From an uncultured Oribacterium sp. (lineage in GTDB: Bacteria; Bacillota; Clostridia; Lachnospirales; Lachnospiraceae): a stretch of DNA of 9,011 nt. The notes beneath the pieces are model-generated. The model saw only the letters and a list, made by a program, of their open reading frames with translations. It searched no databases and was not told the origin of the DNA. The stretch's first letter is position 1, and every line of letters starts with the position of its first letter. Positions 6,772-9,011 of this stretch are shown piece after piece. Position numbers and translations under genes: made by a program. The DNA lies in NCBI GenBank assembly GCA_938030845.1, contig CALHIC010000190.1:1-9011 (forward strand), written 5' to 3'.

Positions 6772-7287
6772 ATGAATTATTTTAATTTAGGAATAGCTGT
6801 AGGTTTTTTTACCGTTACACTGCTAGTTCTCTTTCGAAACAGATTGAGTAAGGACAAACAAGATTGTTATGATGAAAGGCAGGTAATCGTCCGTGGAAAG
6901 GGCTATCAATACGCTTTTTTCACCACCATGGGACTCCTCATGCTGTACGCTGCTTTTGCCGAGCCGATTGAGAAATATTTGGAAGCCGGGATTATTCCCC
7001 TTGCCATTCTTCTTTTCTCGGGACTGATCCTCATGGGATACTGCCTTTTCCACGATGCCTTCTGGGGGCTTAGCAATAAAAAAAATAAAAGGATTGCTGT
7101 TACCGTATGGGCTCTGTTCAGTGTACTGAACGTCTTTAACACCGTAGAGAATATCTCTCCCGATAAAATATGGATTGCCGGAAGGCTCAGCAGCCGCTTT
7201 ATGCTTCCTCTCCTTCTCAGTATCTTTTTTGCCATTGCCCTGATTCTTATGCTACTGAAGAATCGAATGAAGAATGATGAAGAGTGA
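6772..7287 (+). CDS. Small multi-pass membrane protein paired with an XRE regulator
   Basis: A 171-residue protein with about five hydrophobic segments, near residues 4-21, 45-62, 72-93, 107-123 and 144-163, separated by short charged loops. A conserved-looking cytoplasmic patch after the first segment reads DCYDERQVIVRGKGYQYAF; a DERQ...RGKG motif of this kind is familiar from uncharacterised Firmicute membrane proteins encoded beside small helix-turn-helix regulators. The C-terminus is charged (KNRMKNDEE). No catalytic residues or transporter signature are recognised. The longer frame from 6745 is rejected because AAAGGAG (6759-6765) sits six bases before the ATG at 6772. The regulator ATG lies nine bases after the stop, so the two genes are almost certainly translated from one message. 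A role as sensor or partner of the regulator is only inferred. Confidence 0.8.
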   Translation: MNYFNLGIAVGFFTVTLLVLFRNRLSKDKQDCYDERQVIVRGKGYQYAFFTTMGLLMLYAAFAEPIEKYLEAGIIPLAILLFSGLILMGYCLFHDAFWGLSNKKNKRIAVTVWALFSVLNVFNTVENISPDKIWIAGRLSSRFMLPLLLSIFFAIALILMLLKNRMKNDEE

Positions 7288-7295
7288 GGTGGAAA

Positions 7296-7499
7296 ATGAA
7301 GAATCTACGTTTAAAATCCGCTAGAGCGGGAAAAGACCTTTCCCAACAGGAACTGGCGGATCTGGTAGGCGTCAGCAGACAAACCATCAATGCCATAGAA
7401 AAAGGGGACTATAACCCTACCATCCGCCTCTGCCTCGCCATTTGTCATGTACTAGGGAAAACATTGGATGAACTGTTCTGGGAAGAAGCGCCTAATTAA
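7296..7499 (+). CDS. Small XRE-family helix-turn-helix transcriptional regulator
   Basis: A 67-residue protein that is almost entirely one Cro/C1-type helix-turn-helix domain. The recognition region reads LSQQELADLVGVSRQTINAI (residues 15-34) and is followed by EKGDYNPTIRLCLAI and TLDELFW, the standard end of this family. There is no sensor or oligomerisation domain beyond it, so any signal must come from elsewhere, plausibly from the membrane protein encoded directly before it. A frame from GTG 7284 overlaps the membrane gene stop, but the ATG at 7296 with GAGGTGG upstream gives the normal family start. Likely targets, by proximity, are its own promoter at 6664 and perhaps the matching alcohol dehydrogenase promoter; neither is shown by sequence alone. 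Confidence 0.9.
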   Translation: MKNLRLKSARAGKDLSQQELADLVGVSRQTINAIEKGDYNPTIRLCLAICHVLGKTLDELFWEEAPN

Positions 7500-7515
7500 C
7501 TTCATAAAAGGCGCT
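7487..7515. terminator. Possible shared hairpin between convergent genes
   Basis: AGCGCCT (7487-7493) and AGGCGCT (7509-7515) form a perfect 7-bp GC-rich stem with a 15-base loop between the regulator and the convergent 117-residue gene, overlapping the last codons of both. Neither side has a good T-run (CACTTTCC on plus, TCTTCCC on minus), so termination is plausible but weak. Confidence 0.4.
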
Positions 7516-7868
7516 CACTTTCCGTCGTTATCTTCGTTCTCTCCACAAAGCTCTTTTAATTCCTCAAAGCTATAGTCCCGATAGACCTTTCCTCGTCCCA
7601 GCAAAGAATCTGCCGTTTCCGGCAGGGCTTTCAGCAATGTTTCCGGCAGGATTTCTTTCGGCAAAGGAATTAATTCTCCATCCGCATCTTCCGCCTGATG
7701 TGCCATGAAAATAAACTCTCCCCTTTCCCAGTCCATGGCAAAACTATTCATCACTTCTGTAGCAGGCACTTGCAAGAGACTTTCTTCCTGCGAGATGATA
7801 TTTTCATAGAGAAATTCATATAGGGCTTCCCTACCGATTTTGATAACTCTGACGTTTTTTTCTTTCAT
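7515..7868 (-). CDS. Protein of unknown function, 117 residues
   Basis: Clearly a real gene: a 117-residue frame with GGGAGG (7875-7880) six bases before its ATG. I do not recognise the family. It opens with a basic stretch (VRVIKIGREALYEFLYENII), has a hydrophobic-acidic middle (EVMNSFAMDWERGEFIFMAH), a central IPLPKEILPETLLKALPETA segment, and an acidic, lysine-containing end (ELKELCGENEDNDGK). There are no membrane segments, signal peptide, cysteine clusters or nucleotide-binding loops. It looks like a small soluble alpha/beta protein. It converges on the XRE gene. A broken gene remnant ends 29 bases upstream on the same strand, so it may once have been the second gene of that unit. Confidence 0.75.
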   Translation of the reverse strand: MKEKNVRVIKIGREALYEFLYENIISQEESLLQVPATEVMNSFAMDWERGEFIFMAHQAEDADGELIPLPKEILPETLLKALPETADSLLGRGKVYRDYSFEELKELCGENEDNDGK

Positions 7869-7897
7869 CCTTTTCCTCCCTGATCTTTATTCGATTT

Positions 7898-8017
7898 TTA
7901 TCTGGAGATAGCTTCCCTAATTCTTTTCTGTCCGAAATACCGATAACAAATACAAGCTTGCTCGTAACAAAGTTCCCCAATGTAATAAAATACCGTCCAA
8001 ATACATAATTTATTGTA
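7898..8017 (-). pseudogene. Remnant of an unknown gene, 3' end, internally deleted (left copy)
   Basis: On the minus strand a 39-codon frame ends at TAA 7900-7898 and contains YEQACICYRYFGQK joined directly to RIREAISR. The right copy at 8751-9011 has the same YEQACICYRYLGQK and RIREAIFG separated by 46 further residues, so this copy has lost a net 138 bases in frame. It has no ATG start and no ribosome binding site. A TGA closes the frame upstream at 8020-8018. It is best read as a degraded gene end; the family is not recognised. Confidence 0.7.
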
Positions 8018-8021
8018 TCAC
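7906..8021. repeat. Direct repeat, left copy
   Basis: Matches 8759-9011. Exact blocks are agatagcttccctaattc plus four more T (7906-7927, equal to 8759-8780) and a 30-base block with one mismatch (7938-7967 versus 8929-8958). A weaker match then runs to tttattgtatcac (8009-8021), which is repeated at the window end. The central 138 bases of the right copy are absent here. Confidence 0.85.
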
Positions 8022-8048
8022 GACTCGTTCGAAATATAACTGCCCCCC

Positions 8049-8076
8049 TTGTTCTTTCTCCTTTTTATGATAAAAT
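8049..8076 (+). promoter_or_regulatory. Promoter of the toxin-antitoxin operon
   Basis: TTGTTC (8049-8054) and TAAAAT (8071-8076) are 16 bases apart, with TGA directly before the -10 giving an extended -10. An AATAA-N5-TTATT inverted repeat (8074-8088) covers the start region and could be the autoregulatory operator usual for such operons, though in AT-rich DNA this is weak evidence. Confidence 0.6.
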
Positions 8077-8117
8077 AACAATATTATTATGATAGAAAAG
8101 CAAAAAGGAGAATCCCT

Positions 8118-8390
8118 ATGATTAATATCCGTCCGGTTTCTGACTTAAGAAACAAATTTCCCGAAATTGAAGATGTTGTTGTTAATTCCAATGCTCCAGT
8201 ATTTCTCACAAAAAATGGGTATGGAACAATGGTTTTAATGAGTCTTGAACAATATTCCGCCTTAACCGATGATACAGAAAAAAAACTGGATGAAGCAGAT
8301 GCCCTTGCCGCAAGCTCTACAACTCGGCTCTCTAAATCTGAAGTTTTTGGTTCTGTAAGGAGAAGGATTAATGAACAAGCCAAAATATAA
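8118..8390 (+). CDS. Phd/YefM family antitoxin
   Basis: A 90-residue antitoxin of a type II toxin-antitoxin system. The N-terminal part reads IRPVSDLRNKFPEIEDVV and then APVFLTKNGYGTMVLMSLEQ, the typical Phd/YefM fold that dimerises, binds operator DNA and represses its own operon. The region after about residue 50 is charged and probably disordered until it binds and blocks the toxin. AAGGAG (8105-8110) lies seven bases before the ATG. The 3' end overlaps the toxin gene by 20 bases, so translation is coupled. The module is more A+T-rich than the metabolic genes to the left and lies between two repeated gene fragments, which suggests acquisition. Confidence 0.93.
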   Translation: MINIRPVSDLRNKFPEIEDVVVNSNAPVFLTKNGYGTMVLMSLEQYSALTDDTEKKLDEADALAASSTTRLSKSEVFGSVRRRINEQAKI

Positions 8391-8688
8391 CTTAAGTTTT
8401 CTCCCAATCTTCCAAGAAGATTTATACGAAGTAACAGACTATATCTCTAATACCCTCAAAAATCCGAGTGCAGCTCACCGATTACTTGATGACATTGAAT
8501 TCGCAATCAGCAAACGACTAGAAATGCCTCTTTCATTTCCAAAGTATCCATCTGCTAAATTGAGAAAGCAAGTTTACTACAGAATCAATGTAAAAAACTT
8601 CTCGATTTTCTATGTGGTAATAGGCAATACAATGGAAGTGAGAAGATTATTATATGCAAAGAAAAATATTGATGAATTTCTGAGATAA
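8371..8688 (+). CDS. RelE/ParE family toxin
   Basis: A 105-residue toxin partner of the preceding antitoxin. It has the RelE/ParE layout: an N-terminal strand (YNLSFLPIFQEDLYEVTDYI), a helical stretch with NPSAAHRLLDDIEFAISKRL, then strands with YYRINVKNFSIFYVV and the C-terminal VRRLLYAKKNIDEFL. RelE members cut mRNA in the ribosome and ParE members poison gyrase. The sequence alone does not settle which; the long N-terminal helical pair and the short Y-to-FL tail look more ParE-like, which is inference. The start is ATG 8371 inside the antitoxin gene, with AAGGAG at 8357-8362. Length and motifs look complete, so it is probably functional. Confidence 0.92.
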   Translation: MNKPKYNLSFLPIFQEDLYEVTDYISNTLKNPSAAHRLLDDIEFAISKRLEMPLSFPKYPSAKLRKQVYYRINVKNFSIFYVVIGNTMEVRRLLYAKKNIDEFLR

Positions 8689-8750
8689 ATTTTGTCTTAG
8701 CATTTTTTATATTCAATCACAATATTATCTTCGTTTTCCCTTCATTAAGC

Positions 8751-9011
8751 TTATCCAAAGATAGCTTCCCTAATTCTTTTTAAACTCTCTTCATTTTCCA
8801 AATATTCATGCATAAAGGGATACAAAAAGAAGCTCATGGGGCGAACCTGCGTAGGACTGGCTACATCCCAAAGCTTACTTTTTGCCCAGCGCTCTATCAC
8901 TTCCAATACCTTGTCTTTTTGTCCAAGATACCGATAGCAAATACAAGCTTGCTCGTAATAAACTATCCAATGAGGTAAAATTCCCTACAAACAGATGATT
9001 TATTGTATCAC
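8751..9011 (-). pseudogene. 3' end of an unknown gene, probably broken (right copy)
   Basis: A minus-strand frame ending at TAA 8753-8751 gives 77 residues, including LPHWIVYYEQACICYRYLGQ, KDKVLEVIERWAKSKLW, RPMSFFLYPFMHEYL and ENEESLKRIREAIFG. The composition and helical periodicity look protein-like, faintly like a TPR-type helical repeat, but no family is recognised. In-frame stops (TAG at 8987-8985, then TAA just beyond) cut it off and there is no start codon with a ribosome binding site. It is therefore either a frameshifted gene continuing past the window or a truncated fragment. The left copy at 7898-8017 is a shortened version. Confidence 0.6.
8759..9011. repeat. Direct repeat, right copy (continues past the window)
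   Basis: Same orientation as 7906-8021. Similarity reaches the last base of the window, so the true boundary is unknown. A seven-base TCTTTTT occurs at both edges of the segment missing from the left copy (8775-8781 and 8914-8920), which fits a slippage-type deletion. Confidence 0.85.

Noticed and set aside
6823..7235. Minus-strand frames opposite the membrane protein gene
   Set aside because: The plus-strand gene has promoter, ribosome binding site and coherent membrane segments; the antisense frames have none of these.
8087..8407. 106-codon minus-strand frame opposite the antitoxin
   Set aside because: It is the shadow of a recognisable Phd/YefM antitoxin and has no ribosome binding site.
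8689..8750. Terminator after the toxin gene
   Set aside because: There is a T-run (cattttttat) but no hairpin in front of it.
7898..9011. Insertion sequence or integrase-type element around the toxin-antitoxin pair
   Set aside because: No transposase or recombinase is visible, and the flanking repeats are direct and gene-derived rather than terminal inverted repeats.

Overview
The window looks like chromosomal DNA from an anaerobic, fermentative low-to-mid-GC Firmicute, most likely a Clostridia/Lachnospiraceae-type bacterium. This is inferred from the gene set (class II fumarase, short malic enzyme, iron-type alcohol dehydrogenase, M32 carboxypeptidase), the strong AGGAGG-type ribosome binding sites and the promoter style. 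No search could be run, so the taxonomy is inference.

Layout. Bases 1-794 (minus strand) carry a DnaQ-type DEDDh exonuclease followed by the N-terminal part of a GNAT acetyltransferase that runs off the window. A clear rho-independent terminator at 843-886 ends the next unit, an iron-containing alcohol dehydrogenase (916-2130) with its own strong promoter and a Rex-like operator overlapping its -35 box. Bases 2310-6518 (minus strand) hold a probable co-directional metabolic unit: fumarase (fumC), malic enzyme and M32 metallocarboxypeptidase. Fumarase and malic enzyme interconvert fumarate, malate and pyruvate. The gap between them (5001-5153) is pyrimidine-rich on the plus strand and built of a degenerate 13-16 bp repeat. 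Divergent from fumC, on the plus strand, is a small membrane protein gene (6772-7287) tightly coupled to a 67-residue XRE-type DNA-binding regulator (7296-7499). A conserved-looking protein of unknown function (7515-7868, minus) converges on them.

The right end (about 7898-9011) is accessory in character. A Phd/YefM-RelE/ParE toxin-antitoxin pair (8118-8688, plus) sits between two directly repeated, broken copies of the 3' end of one unknown gene (7898-8021 and 8751-9011, both read on minus). The left copy differs from the right by a net 138-bp in-frame internal deletion.

The most interesting non-coding signal is that the alcohol dehydrogenase promoter (2157-2201, minus) and the membrane-protein/XRE promoter (6664-6702, plus) share a long element covering the -35, the spacer and the start of the transcript. 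This suggests a common regulator. Several start codons were moved downstream from the longest open frame because a good ribosome binding site, and for the alcohol dehydrogenase the promoter position, require it. No gene-free stretch exceeds 300 bases. No RNA genes, insertion sequences or CRISPR arrays were seen.
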